Of a DNA stretch of 64,000 nt, positions 13,276 to 24,382 are shown piece by piece (the stretch's first letter is position 1; each line of letters begins with the position of its first letter). The stretch is from Lithospermum erythrorhizon (lineage: Eukaryota > Streptophyta > Magnoliopsida > Boraginales > Boraginaceae). Under the pieces are notes generated by a model. That model saw nothing but the letters and a program-made list of their open reading frames with translations, did not search any database and was not told the origin of the DNA. The position numbers were made by a program, and so were the translations under genes. Location: contig JADFUC010000009.1 of the NCBI GenBank assembly GCA_019722365.1, positions 124,001 through 188,000 of the forward strand, written 5' to 3'.

Positions 13276-14880
13276 TGATATTTTATTGTAATTTTATATT
13301 ATATTTAAAAGAGTTATTTGTGATCAAAGTCTCCACTTCAATTTTTTTTTTTTTTGTAAATTAGCAATGAGAGTACATAGTATTGCAATGCAAATTACAG
13401 TCTGATTTTAGAATGATTTGAATTAAACGTAAAATATATCGAATATTTGAGAAATCGTTGTATACAAATGCGTAAATATACGTACATTTTACTAATAGTA
13501 AAAGAGTAAAACAATAATAATATGAAATGTAACAAATAAGTTCATGACATTTTTTTTAAAGAGCTGAACTAGTGAAGTGATGAGTGTTTCTCTCTACACC
13601 ATTCAGTGTGCTTAGTTGAGGTTTAGTGGAGAGTCATTTTTCACTTACAAGAATTTTCATATATATCCTTTGAATTTTAAATTACAAATCGTATCCCCAT
13701 AATTTGCCTTAGTAACGCTTGGTTCAAGCTGTCTTACGACCAATGTATGCATGAGCCATGAGTATTCTCAGACAAAATCGCCACTACAATAATTAAGAAT
13801 TGGATTCTTTTTTCTTGCATAATGATACGAGCATCAACTTTTGACTTTTTAATATGGTAAGTAAATGTAAGTTCACCCCATATTAATTCACAATAGAAAA
13901 ATCACAATGGTCAATGGAAGTACTCCGTATATGATAACTTTCGATGATTTTGATATATAATTGGCTGAAAGAACCACATTTATATATAAGTCTTAAAGAT
14001 GTAAAGGGAACCATGCATTCATTTTACTTTAAACCTATAAATTTTAAAAGACAAGAATGTGAGCATACATTCTTAGTATTACTAACATATATTCCTCTTT
14101 ATTAATAAGGAGTGATTACTTTTTTTTTTACATAAATGGTAATGTAATACGTGGCTTCGATCACTCTATGTCAACATACATAATTGATTTTTTTTACAAA
14201 TAAACACTATATATACAATCTACTTTTAAAGTAATAATCATTCTTTAACATTAGAATTTTTATCAAAGGTTCATACCATCATATACTTCACAACAAGTCA
14301 ACCAGTATAGAGTAAGAAAATTCTCTCAGCCCTATCGATGCTAGTCATTCTTTATGTGGGACTTGGTCCACGAGATCTTTAACAATAGCTTTGACGAAAT
14401 TTTTGTAAACTACCACTAGTCAACATTTATTTTAATTTTTTAACACATTTTATTTATTTTTTCATAAATGACACACTTTCTACGTAAGAAAAGACAGCAA
14501 TATCCCCCTCCATTTTCTTCATGCTCCTTTAGTACCTGGCTTGTCTTTCTACGCATCTTGCTTTCTGATTATTTTAGCCCCGTTTTCGAATGCGCTTTAC
14601 TTCATTTTTCGGTTGCCCCAGACTACACGAAATCGCATTCATGAAACCCTAAATCGTGACTCGCCACTTTTGCTCTTAATTTTTTAATTGGGGTTGGGGA
14701 TAGGGTTTCTTTTTTAATTGGGGATGAGGGTAGGGTTTCATTTTTAATTGGGGGGTTAGGGTTTCAATTATTTGTGGTGGTGATTGGGGACAAAAATGTT
14801 TTGGGGGGGAGGTTGTTTAGTGGGCCAATAGTGGTGACAATTTTGGTTGGTGAAGCGTGTTTGGTGTTTGGTGGTGGTAG
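13276..14880. other. Intergenic DNA, no gene seen
   Basis: AT-rich unique-looking sequence. A short imperfect repeat of AATTGGGG and TAGGGTTTC words occurs at about 14685-14770. No frame with recognisable protein content was found. Confidence 0.4.
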
Positions 14881-15480
14881 TGTTCGCATGAGAATACGCC
14901 AATATACGCTGGCTATACGCTAAAATACCCGATCTCACCAAATACTGATATACACACCAATATTAGTGTATTTGGTGTATATTAGTGTTAGTGGCATTTT
15001 TGGTGAAAGTTTGAATTTGGTGGCGGATGGGTGGTTGTTGTTGGTTGGTGGTGGCGGTGGTGTTTGGTAGAATGCACTGATATACGCAAAATACTGATGT
15101 ACACGATGCGGGTGTATTTTGCTACATATTGATGTTTAGTGGCCTTATTTGGTGAAAGTTTGAGCTTTGATGGCGGAAATGTGGTGGTGGTGATGGTTTT
15201 TGGTGGTGGTTGGTGGTTTTTTGTTGTGAAATTTGTTTGGGGAAAAGTAGGTGGGGACTGTTTTGGGGTGGTGGTGGTGGTGTTTGGTGATTTTTTTGTT
15301 AGTGGTGGTGTTTTAGTGTTTGGTGGTGGTACGATAAAGGCGATGAGTGGTGGTGGTGGTGGTGGTGGTGGGATAGTGGCGTTCGTTGTAGTAATAAGAT
15401 TGGGAGTGGGAAGTAGGGCCATTAGCGGTGGTGGTGGTGGTAGGTGAGTGGGTAGAGTGTATGGTGGTGAGGCGGATTGT
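14881..15480. repeat. GGT-rich low-complexity tract with tandem units
   Basis: The plus strand is strongly G and T rich, with (GGT)n runs at about 15345-15371 and 15426-15442. A unit of about 175 bp is repeated imperfectly: GGTGAAAGTTTGA followed by TTTGGTGGCGG or TTTGATGGCGG occurs near 15002 and near 15152, each preceded by a GGTGTAT and TTAGTGGC context. Gly/Val-rich and Pro/Thr-rich frames on the two strands are products of this composition, not genes. Confidence 0.7.
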
Positions 15481-15481
15481 T

Positions 15482-17110
15482 GAACTATGTAATGACCCGA
15501 CCCTAGGAGGGGTGAATTAGGTTATGTGAGAATTATTCTCGATTTTTCGATTTATAAAATTATTAAGTTCAATTACCCCCGATTGATCTCTTTTTAGCGA
15601 TTTATTGTGTGATCGCGTAGTATACAAAAGTCGATCAAATGATCTACACAAATGTAGATGTCATGATAGATAAATAAATATTGTATTTTATTTATTATGA
15701 CAAATATTTATGACTTGAGCATGTCTGATTGTTACCTAAATAAATTAGGTAAGTTTAATCGGTTTAATCGATTCTACATAAAGTTATGCAATAATTCTCG
15801 ATCAAACATGTAATCCAATTAACACAATTGCCTAAAAACATATCAATATATAACAATATGGTAAAAAGAGTTGAGGGATAGAAATGCAAACTTGATGCGA
15901 TTGTTTAACGGTAAACCTAGTGTTCGACCGAACTTTCAACATTGGGATTTTGAAAATGTAACCTTGTATATATTATCCGAGATAAACTATAGAGTAGGCG
16001 TACAAGCGAACAACTCAATATATACCGTCTAGGTAATCCATTTAGACCACTTTTAAATGCGCTACAGGCAACTCTTAAGAACCCTCGAGCAACCTCGGAA
16101 AATCCAGGCCATTAGTCTGCTGACCTTGAACAACCTTAGTACCCGCTGGAAGCGATTAAAATCTCACTAATTAATCCCACTATTCGAGTTCCCTTCCAAC
16201 TAAGAAGACCAACTTTTCGTGAACGCTTGTGCTAACCTTTTTCTACCTCGGGAAAACTCCCCGAGCTGTTCCAAAGATCTACCCAACCTTGAACAACCTT
16301 AGCTACTACTAGAAACTGACCTTGATCTATTTAATCAACCCACACATGTCGAGCTCAACTTTCCAAGTAAAAAATTACTACTTGAACTGTATTGCTAACG
16401 CTTCTCTCAAAGAAAATTTTTACTCTTAAACAAGATAATCTCTCAATGGATTAGATATAATTTTAGATTTATATAACTCCTTAATGAGTAGATGAGGTTA
16501 AAAGCTTGTTTGAATCTCCTTGTTGAGTACATATAAACTTGATGAAGCTTGTATTTCTCTCTTGAGCAATTCAACAAACACCTTGAATGCTCCATCTTTA
16601 TCAAAATCTCTATATATAAAAGTTAAGCACAATTCTAGTCCAAAGTCTAGAGGATAATAAAAATTGAAGCTTATTCTAGGAGAGATTTGATGTTAAAATA
16701 AGAGAGATTTGCCTTAGAAAATGTTAAACAATTGTAGGAAAAGGTTGGGATGAAATGGTTTGAGTGGGGTTTAAATGGTGTAAAATTGGAGCTGAAATGG
16801 TCATATTCTGATACCATCGAGTGCTCCATCGAGAGGCGAGGGCCACGATGGGGAGACCACCAGTGAACTGCGAAAGTTTACTTAAGCTTTCATCGAGTGC
16901 TCCATCGTGACCATATGCCAGAACCCTCGATGAACTACTGAAAGTTTACTGGAAGCTTCATCGAGACCGTCATGTCGAGAGTGCTCATAGTGACCGTATG
17001 CCCATGATGGACCAACCGAAGCCAAAATTTTCAGAAACCCCGTTGTAACTCCGATTTTGAAGATTCAGAATGTGTTGGAAAGCACTTTTCAAACACTTTA
17101 ATAATATGAT
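15482..17110. repeat. Unclassified repeat-like block
   Basis: The block opens with ACCCTAGGAGGGGTGAATTAGGT, a phrase I associate with dispersed plant retroelements. It closes with GTAACTCCGATTTTGAAGATTC and a GTTGGAAAGC motif common in plant LTR-type repeats. No pol domain was found. Between about 16810 and 17010 lies a short imperfect tandem repeat built on CATCGAGTGCTCCATCG. The element class cannot be settled by eye. Confidence 0.35.
16815..17010. repeat. Imperfect tandem repeat of about 70-75 bp
   Basis: CATCGAGTGCTCCATCG occurs at about 16815 and 16891, with a diverged copy (CATCGAGACCGTCATG) at about 16959. Each of the first two is followed by a GAA(A)CTRCGAAAGTTTACT-type segment. This makes about two and a half units. 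Confidence 0.55.
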
Positions 17111-17283
17111 ATCAACCCCCTTGTTTTATAAACATTGAGGTTTTCAAAATATTTTATTTTGAAAAAATATTCTTAAATACTTTGAAACGGTTAACAACTT
17201 TTTGTCAAGAATGATTAGAAAAATATACTCGTATAAAGAGTTTGATTAAAAGATTATTAGAGGATTTTCAGCTATTTTTTGAA

Positions 17284-17484
17284 ACTAAATTTTACCTTTG
17301 TAAGAGCTTTGCATCCATTTCGATATCCTTAACAACATTGAATCTATATTCTTCTTTGAATTCATTTGATATTCGTGGATTCTTTGATAAATGCTGCTTC
17401 TGATGTCAATGGTCTTGTTCTTTATGAAGCCAGGTATATCACTTTGAAGCCTCGAGAATCTTTCTAGCTGACTACATAAAAACT
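17284..17484 (-). other. Exon-like segment of unknown origin
   Basis: On the minus strand a stretch is bounded by an acceptor-like TTTTTATGTAG and a donor-like ACAAAG/GTAAAA. One frame is open through it (QLERFSRLQSD, then KWMQSSYK). A second frame reads ISNEFKEEYRFNVVKDIEMD near the 3' end. I do not recognise either. It may be an exon fragment of a lost gene or chance; nothing around it supports a full gene. Confidence 0.2.
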
Positions 17485-18042
17485 GCTTAATCACATATGT
17501 TAGATAGTAAATCGATGTTTTAATAATCACATCAAAACAAAATGCAATCTGGATACATAGTCGACAATAGTTGGGGTGGGTAGTAGTGATGAGGGTGGTG
17601 GGGCAGTGGGAGTGGGGGTGATTTGGAAAGAGGAGAATGAAGAGAGTAAAGCGAGAGAGGAGGGCGTTGTTGTCTTTCATAAGGAGAGAATGTCATTTTA
17701 TATCAAAAAAATTGGAAGGATACTATAAATTAAAAAAAATTGTTCAAAGTGTGCCATTTTTCAAAATTTCCCTGCTTTGACGTTACAACATCCCTTGCAC
17801 CAGTTTCATTTGACTTTTAAGTGTAAAATACATTAATCTTCATTAAAAATTAGCATACCATTAATTACTACTAAAATAGTAATACTATTATTTAAATAAA
17901 AGTCATAAATTAGTTACCTGAAATTTCAATTCCTAATGGTTACTTTGTGCACTTAATTCATAATTTGAGATTGTTTTAGTCTCAACCAAAAAAAGAAATT
18001 AATCTCAAGAATGGTAAGGAATGTCTAGACTCTAGAGGGCAC

Positions 18043-18049
18043 TATATAA
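18043..18049 (+). promoter_or_regulatory. Candidate TATA box of the zinc-finger gene
   Basis: TATATAA in the context CACTATATAAGTGC lies about 390 bp before the start codon. This would imply a 5' leader of about 350 bases. A long leader is plausible because no intron signals or other TATA element are obvious closer to the ATG, but no transcript evidence is available here. Confidence 0.45.
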
Positions 18050-18437
18050 GTGCAAAAGCTTATATGTTACATCTAACATGGTCAGTCTTTTTCCTTTTGC
18101 TTCTTTGTCTCTCTGCCTCCATACTCACACTATAATTAAGTGGTTTTCTCCCCCCATATTAATTGCTTTTTCCGTTTAGGGAAAATTATTTCATGTGAAA
18201 CCCAAAATCTTATTTCCTTAATATTGAATTAAATCACAGACAATTGCTATATCTTTTGGACTTTTTGAATGCTTGTGACCACATTCCTAGTGTCCACTTT
18301 CTTCATACTTTAGAAAACAAAGAGAAACAAAACTCTCTCAACTTTCAAGAAATCTTCAAAAGCATATACACAAATAAAAACCACTTAAAAAATTCTTGAA
18401 TATATTGAACTTCTTAGGGTGTCTTTAATTTTGGGAA

Positions 18438-19274
18438 ATGAAGAACCAAAGATGTAAATTATGTCTAAAAAGGTTTGCTAATGGAAGAGCTCTAGGGAAT
18501 CACATGAGATTTCACATGAATGAATCTTCTTCTACATCATCAAAACAAGAAAACAAAGACAACCCAAAACAACTCAAATCTTTGTTAGACCAAGATTGTA
18601 GTTTTCCAGTTGAAACAAGTTTTGATTTGCTACAAGAAAGTGAAAGTGAGACAGATTCATCAATGAAGTCAAAATGCAAAAAATCCAAAAGGGTCATTAG
18701 ATCAAGAATTTTAGACACAAACATCAGCAAGGCTAACGAATTATCATGGTTTGAGGACAATGAATCAGTAAGTTCAATATCAGAGATTAACCATGATGAA
18801 GATGTTGCTTATTGTTTGATGATGTTGTCTAGAGACAAGTGGATCAAACAAGAAGAAGATGCAAAGACTGAGGATTTTGTTGCGGTTAATTTAACTAAAG
18901 TTAACACTAGAGGTGGTAAGTATAGATGTGAAACATGTAACAAAGTGTTCAAATCATATCAAGCTTTAGGTGGTCACAAAGCAAACCACAAGAAGATTAA
19001 AGTCAAGAATGAAACTGAAGAACATGAAACAGAGAAAGCAGGGGAAAGTAGGAGGAAAGAAAGGGAACATGAATGTCCCATATGTTTCAGAGTCTTTGCT
19101 TCAGGTCAGGCACTTGGAGGGCACAAAAGGTCACATTTGACTAAATCTGCAAGAGAAAATCATAATTTTGTCAAACCATTTTCAAGAAAGATTGATCTGA
19201 ACCTTCCTGCCCCACTTGATGATGATGAAGAAATTAACCAAATGGAGCTTTCTGTTGTTTCTGATGCAGAATAG
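18438..19274 (+). CDS. ZAT-like three-finger C2H2 zinc-finger protein
   Basis: Single-exon gene for 278 residues, intact. Three plant C2H2 fingers are visible, each with CX2C-X12-HX3H spacing: C6/C9/H22/H26 with a GRALGNH core, C164/C167/H180/H184 with QALGGH, and C213/C216/H229/H233 with QALGGH. The QALGGH core is the plant-specific DNA-contact helix. A VAYCLMMLSRDKW segment (residues 123-135) is shared by the ZAT1/ZAT4/ZAT9 subgroup. DLNLPAP (253-259) is an EAR repression motif, which recruits TOPLESS-type co-repressors. A Lys/Arg-rich stretch at 79-90 could serve nuclear import. The first finger at the extreme N-terminus and its GRALG variant also fit ZAT1/4/9. The family acts in the nucleus as stress or development-linked transcriptional repressors; the target genes are unknown. 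The start codon follows a long leader and precedes finger 1 by four residues. Confidence 0.95.
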   Translation: MKNQRCKLCLKRFANGRALGNHMRFHMNESSSTSSKQENKDNPKQLKSLLDQDCSFPVETSFDLLQESESETDSSMKSKCKKSKRVIRSRILDTNISKANELSWFEDNESVSSISEINHDEDVAYCLMMLSRDKWIKQEEDAKTEDFVAVNLTKVNTRGGKYRCETCNKVFKSYQALGGHKANHKKIKVKNETEEHETEKAGESRRKEREHECPICFRVFASGQALGGHKRSHLTKSARENHNFVKPFSRKIDLNLPAPLDDDEEINQMELSVVSDAE

Positions 19275-21110
19275 TTGATCTTGTAGTTCAGATCTTCTTT
19301 TACACTTCGTCAAGATTGAGACGTGTGTATTATTTGTTCTAGAAGTTCATTCAAAAATCAAAACACGTATCATAATCTTAACGAAGTATAAGAGAGTATA
19401 AAATGTAACAAAGGATTCAGACTATTAACGAAAAATAGATTTTTTTTGTAAAAGGTTATAGTTGAAATTAATTTTGAGTATTACAACACTTTTTAGGTAG
19501 AACCGTAGAAGTTACAGTAATAACGATGATGGAATTTTTGGTGAAAAAGAATGTTTAATTTTTCTGTTTTCATTTATATCTAGTACATAAAAGTTACAAG
19601 AAAAGTGAACTTGGAAACATGCATTAATAGAAATGGCTGATGAAACATCTTTTTCAGTTATCAAAATTAGCATTTTCTTGTTCTCTTTACATACATGTCG
19701 ATGCACAAAGTTATCTCTGCATTTGGAAAATTATTAGCTGTATTTTGAGAGAAGGCTCCATTGCAAGATAACATAACATTATTCTTAATGTTTTCTTAAT
19801 TATGACATATCAGGTTTATAATAGTACTATGTTTATTTTTACTTTCTGAAGAAATAGAGATAAACCAAAATTTAATGGGAGTTAAGGTATATCTAAGATG
19901 TATTGGCCAAATCAATATAGATAGAGGCATACATGGAAGAATATCTAAGATGTAAATTTACTAAAATTGTGTTGACTAGTTTATTGAATATCGGGTAGCG
20001 AGCGAGCGAGCGGATATACTCCTATCTTAACGAGTCGAAAGACTTTCACATTTCATCCATTTATAAATGCACTTCACTTTAATCTATATCTATATTTATA
20101 TATCTTCTAAAATTGTAAATAACATAATGTTTCTTTCATTTTTTGTAAGACCTAAATTACTCTTACCAATTACAATTAATTATAACACATCTAATAATTA
20201 CCCAACTTCAATAATAATTAGAGCAAGAAACCATTAAACATAAAAATACCTCTTGAAAAAGTTAATATCTTGATATTACATCACTCTTAATATTCTATTA
20301 TTACATAATTTTAAATGACTTCCTTAATCCACAATTTATATCTATAACTCATATTATTATGATCATTTTTAATGTGTAGACAAAGAAATATATTTTTTAA
20401 TTTTTTGAATACCTAAACAAGTTTAGTTTCATTCACCGTGATTGCATATTTTTACAGTTAAAGTTGTCCAAAATTTTAATTTGATTAGAAAGATTTATTG
20501 GCAACCATATTTAAATTCGTCTTTAAGAATTTGCAAGACTATTAAATTTCATTTATATATCCACTCTTACATAGTTAGAGAAAATTTTAATATTTTTTAT
20601 AATGAAAGATATGATTTAATGTATCGTAGCTAAAAAAAAGTTGTACATTGTTATAATAAATATACGAGTTGTTAAATCAACAATTTTATGAACTAATATA
20701 ATTTGAATGAAACAACATATATAATTAGATTCTATTGTAATGATCTGACCAATATATCTTAGCAAAATTAAAATTAAATAATGAAATCTGATATACTATA
20801 GTGACATATAAGATTTAATATATCTTAGCAAAATAAAAATGAAAATAATACTAAGTACAATATAATAAGATTTGACTTAGTAACATGAATGGATATTAGT
20901 TTATTATCTTATAAGGTATATTTTATATAATATAATAATAATTAAAAAAAAGAATATAGATAAGATGTATGAAAGTTTTATATTACTTTAATATTTAAGA
21001 TAAATTAAACTCATTAAGGTTTAGAGTCAATGAAAGTTTAGCTTACTTTAGTATTTAAGGTTAATTTAAAAAATCATCATTCATGAATTTAATTAGGACT
21101 ATTTACATTC
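19275..21110. other. Intergenic AT-rich DNA
   Basis: The first few hundred bases presumably hold the 3' untranslated region of the zinc-finger gene. The rest is AT-rich and lacks any supported gene. At about 20745-20840 the phrase AATATATCTTAGCAAAAT(T/A)AAAAT is present twice, a short local duplication. Confidence 0.4.
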
Positions 21111-21114
21111 TTTT

Positions 21115-21670
21115 GTCACAAATAAATCTAATTATTTTCAATTTGATAGATTGAATTCACTTTTTTAGAATGCAATATACTTTTTAGCTTCCTCACTCTT
21201 GTACACAATGTTCAAGGCAATTGACATGAGTTTTGATAAGTACTTATATATTTTTCTTATTCAATATATTCAATTATTTATTTATATTTTACATATCACA
21301 ATTAATCGTCAGTTAATTTTCATTTTGGAACTTTTGATTCACTTTTCTTTACGATGCAATAAACTTTTTAGTTTTTTCGTTATTGTACACAATTTTTAAG
21401 ACAATTGACAAGAATCTTGGTAAGTACCTATATATTACTCTTCTTCAATATATTCAATTATTTTTATATATTTTACATGTCACAAATAGATCTCAATTAT
21501 TTTTTATTTTAATAGAATGAATTTACTTTTCTTTAGGATACAATGAACTTTTATGATTCCTCGCTCTTGTACACACTCTTCAAGACACATTGACATGAAT
21601 CTTGATAAGTTCTTATAATGCTATTCTTCAATATATTCAATAATTATTTTTTATTTTACATACATCTTTT
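21115..21670. repeat. Tandem repeat of about 183 bp, three copies
   Basis: Three consecutive units share, in order, ATTCACTTTT, a TGCAAT(A)AACTTTT-type segment, CTTGTACACA or TTGTACACAA, CAATTGACA(T/A)GA, CTTG(A/G)TAAGT and TTCAATATATTCAA. The TTGTACACA landmark falls near 21200, 21384 and 21568, giving a spacing of about 184 bp. Units differ at many positions, so the array is old. Confidence 0.8.
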
Positions 21671-21725
21671 ATAATTTGGCCTGTAATTGCTAATAAAATA
21701 TAAATACTTATTATTTTTATGATTT

Positions 21726-21730
21726 CTAAT
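21726..21730. other. Left target-site duplication of the solo LTR
   Basis: CTAAT lies immediately before the TGTAAC end of the LTR and is repeated exactly at 23384-23388 after its ...TCTACA end. Confidence 0.75.
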
Positions 21731-23383
21731 TGTAACGGGTAGAAAGATTTTACTATTTATAATGTATGAGTGCGATACAATAAAGCCCTTTGGAAAACCA
21801 ATGCAGGTACAAAGAAGATTTATCGAAGCGATTGAGAGTCCATTGTCAGTCCCATTGTTCTCTAGCGATTTGATGACTTAACTGAATGTTGGACTTGGAT
21901 TTGATGTAGTCTTGAGACTAATTTGGAATTTGAAGTCCTGATTTGGGTACCTATTTGGGGTTAGTTGTGCTTGATTTGTCTTTGGATCGTTATGAGATCA
22001 CTGGCTGGAGGCTTAATTTAATCTTGGATGGATTATATGATCCTAAGTTGGATAGGAGTTGGATCAGTGATTAATTTGGATAGGAGACTTAGTCTTTGGA
22101 CTTGAGTATTTGACTAGATATGGCTAGGCCGGGAAGCCTTAGCCGGCGTATACCCGTGTAGTATGCGGAGCAGTCTTTGGTCGTTAGACTTGAGTCGTGG
22201 AACTTGAACTATGTGTGCAGATAGAGTACCTTAGCGAACGTCTCATTACAAGCCCCAGACTAAGTTCGGTGCTTAGTAGCTTACATTTGAACTTCGAGTG
22301 CTATCGTATGGATATGCTTGTTTACTATCAAGAGAAGTCTTTGGAGCTTACTCCATTTTAGGCGAGAGAGACATGCGGTATGCATCTTACTCTCGTACCT
22401 ATAATTTACTAAATGGGCCTTTTGTAAGCAATCACATAGTGATTTAATTTATGAAATTTGAATAGTGGTCGTGATTTTGGATGTTGATCCACGAAATTCT
22501 TTAGCGTTTGTGCGATAATTGACCTGTGCCTTTGGTGATGGAGATGAAAATTGCATGTTCTTTACCACAGATTCTTGATTTAGGCCACGTGTTTTTGTTT
22601 ATAGGTTGAAGATTTCTGTATTTTTGGTGGTTTTCTCCTAAAAAAGCAACAATCTTTAGAGGTTTTTACATGAAATCATTTTAAAGTTGTTTTAGCACTA
22701 AATTATTCAGGGGAGATTTTTGTTGTATTTTTTTGGTTGTAGATGTGATGATTTCGGCTATAATAGGGAATTGTATTTATAGAACTTTCGGGTTAACCGA
22801 TTGCTTTTGTCAGCTGATCACGCGGATTTTGGCGGCATAGTTGAATTTTGAAGCGAAGATCTGACGTCGAATTTATGGAATTACTTTGCTCCTACTCCAA
22901 GCAAAAGAAACGCCTGTATGATGAAGCATGAGCCGTTCGAGATTCTTTTTTAAGTCAAATCATTTTCAATTTAGCCTAGCTTCTTTGGTCTTGGTTTAAG
23001 CCGTTCTTTCCCAGGGTCGCCGTTTTAAGAAAACACAGGAACTATTTTATGCCAAAATAGCTGAAATTAATATAATAAAATTGGAGATTTTGAGGCCAAT
23101 TTTAATTGACATTTAATTCGAAGCTATTTTCTCGGGAATCCTCGTTTGAGTTAAATTTTAGGGTTAATTAATGTATAAAACCCTAATTTCGACTTTGATT
23201 AATGTCAGGGGCTTAATTCCCGGAAACCCTCATTATTTTACACGTGTTCGATTGTCATTAGAACTTGAATCGAACCCTAATTGTCACGTGTATCTCGTGT
23301 GATCAAGTTTTATTTAAACGACTTTACCTATTAAAATAAATCGAATTAATTAAAATTATTTATTTAATTTTCAACTCTCTACA
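21731..23383 (-). mobile_element. Solo LTR of a Gypsy-type element, with 5-bp TSD
   Basis: It starts TGTAAC and ends CTCTACA on the plus strand, that is TGTAGAG...GTTACA in element orientation. It is flanked by identical CTAAT repeats. Its reverse complement shares long passages with the left LTR of the 45.4-58.2 kb element. Both contain an AAGCCCCT...AGGGTT segment, TTAACC(C/T)TAAA, GAGAAA-TAG-AAGCT and TTAAATGTCAATT-AAATTGG. No primer site or polypurine tract adjoins it and no internal DNA remains. That fits LTR-LTR recombination that removed the body of the element. At 1653 bp it is similar in length to the LTRs of the large element. Confidence 0.8.
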
Positions 23384-23388
23384 CTAAT

Positions 23389-24310
23389 AAGTTTTATTTT
23401 ATCTTTCTTAATTTTTTATTATATTTTAGTAGATTAAATACATTTTTTTTGTTAGCATGAAATAAATTTATAAACCTTTTCATTCTTGTAATTGATCCTC
23501 CAAACAATTAGAAAAAATCTCAGTAAGTATATTTCTCATTTTATATCATAGTTCAATTTATTTATTTTTTGAAAGTATTTAGTTAAGAAAAACACATATA
23601 ATTCTTATAAAAAGTATCATTAGTTTCTTTATTGTAATTGATCCTCAAACAATGTCCGTACATTAGAACATCTCAACCTTTATTTCTTAACTAAAGAAAA
23701 TATTTCCTGCTAAATTTGCTATCTATTATTAAAAGCCCCGTTTAATTAATTACGTTTAGAATTGCGTGTCAAAGCTTTGCTCGATAAATTACTTTTTATT
23801 TTCCTAATTCGAGAAAAATAAAATTGATATCATTAATTTGGTTTTAAAAAATAACTTTTCATAATATAATTTCTTGTAATTTTTAATAATGTATATAAAA
23901 AATAATTGATGATTAAGTTGTATGCCGAAAAGTGAGAAAAGTCGATTAATTTGAAATAGAGGTAATATTGATTAGTAGGACGGTAGTAAGCTCAGCCAAT
24001 CGGTTTACACCATCACTATCTCTGTACTGCTCAAACTCTTTTCTACAAATATTATTTGTTGAACATCAAACAATTCATGCCACATAACTATTTAAGTGTC
24101 AAATTAAAATTAATTAATGAAACTATCATTTTCTAATGTACACTAGTCTTATAAAGTATAATAATAAATAATTGTACAAATCAGAAGTCAATTAAGTGAA
24201 CTATGTTCGTGCATTCACGTCCATTTAGTCTTTATGATTCCAAAGATTAAGCAAAACAACATGAAACAATCCTATCTACAATCGTGATAACCACCTTACA
24301 AATTTTATCA
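23389..24310. other. AT-rich DNA upstream of the pectate lyase gene
   Basis: No gene. Around 23490-23660 the phrase GTAATTGATCCTC(C)AAACAA occurs twice about 150 bp apart, a weak tandem-like duplication. The promoter of the pectate lyase gene must lie here or within the few hundred bases before its ATG. Confidence 0.4.
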
Positions 24311-24315
24311 ATGCC

Positions 24316-24323
24316 TATAAATT
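24316..24323 (+). promoter_or_regulatory. Candidate TATA box of the pectate lyase gene
   Basis: TATAAATT in the context GCCTATAAATTCC lies 67 bp before the start codon. It would place transcription start about 30-35 bp upstream of the ATG, giving a short leader. Confidence 0.6.
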
Positions 24324-24382
24324 CCTAAATTTTGTATGATTTCATAATAAACACCATTCACTCCTCCTAGCTCAAGCTAGCC

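Noticed and set aside
8264..13282. ATATT as target duplication of the first Copia element
   Set aside because: ATATT occurs before 8269 and at 13278-13282, but the right copy is two bases off the inferred LTR end and the word is common in this AT-rich DNA.
14988..15422. 144-codon Pro/Thr-rich ORF on the minus strand, and the Gly/Val-rich ORF opposite it
   Set aside because: Both are direct products of the (GGT)n low-complexity tract and overlap each other; neither shows non-repeat protein content.
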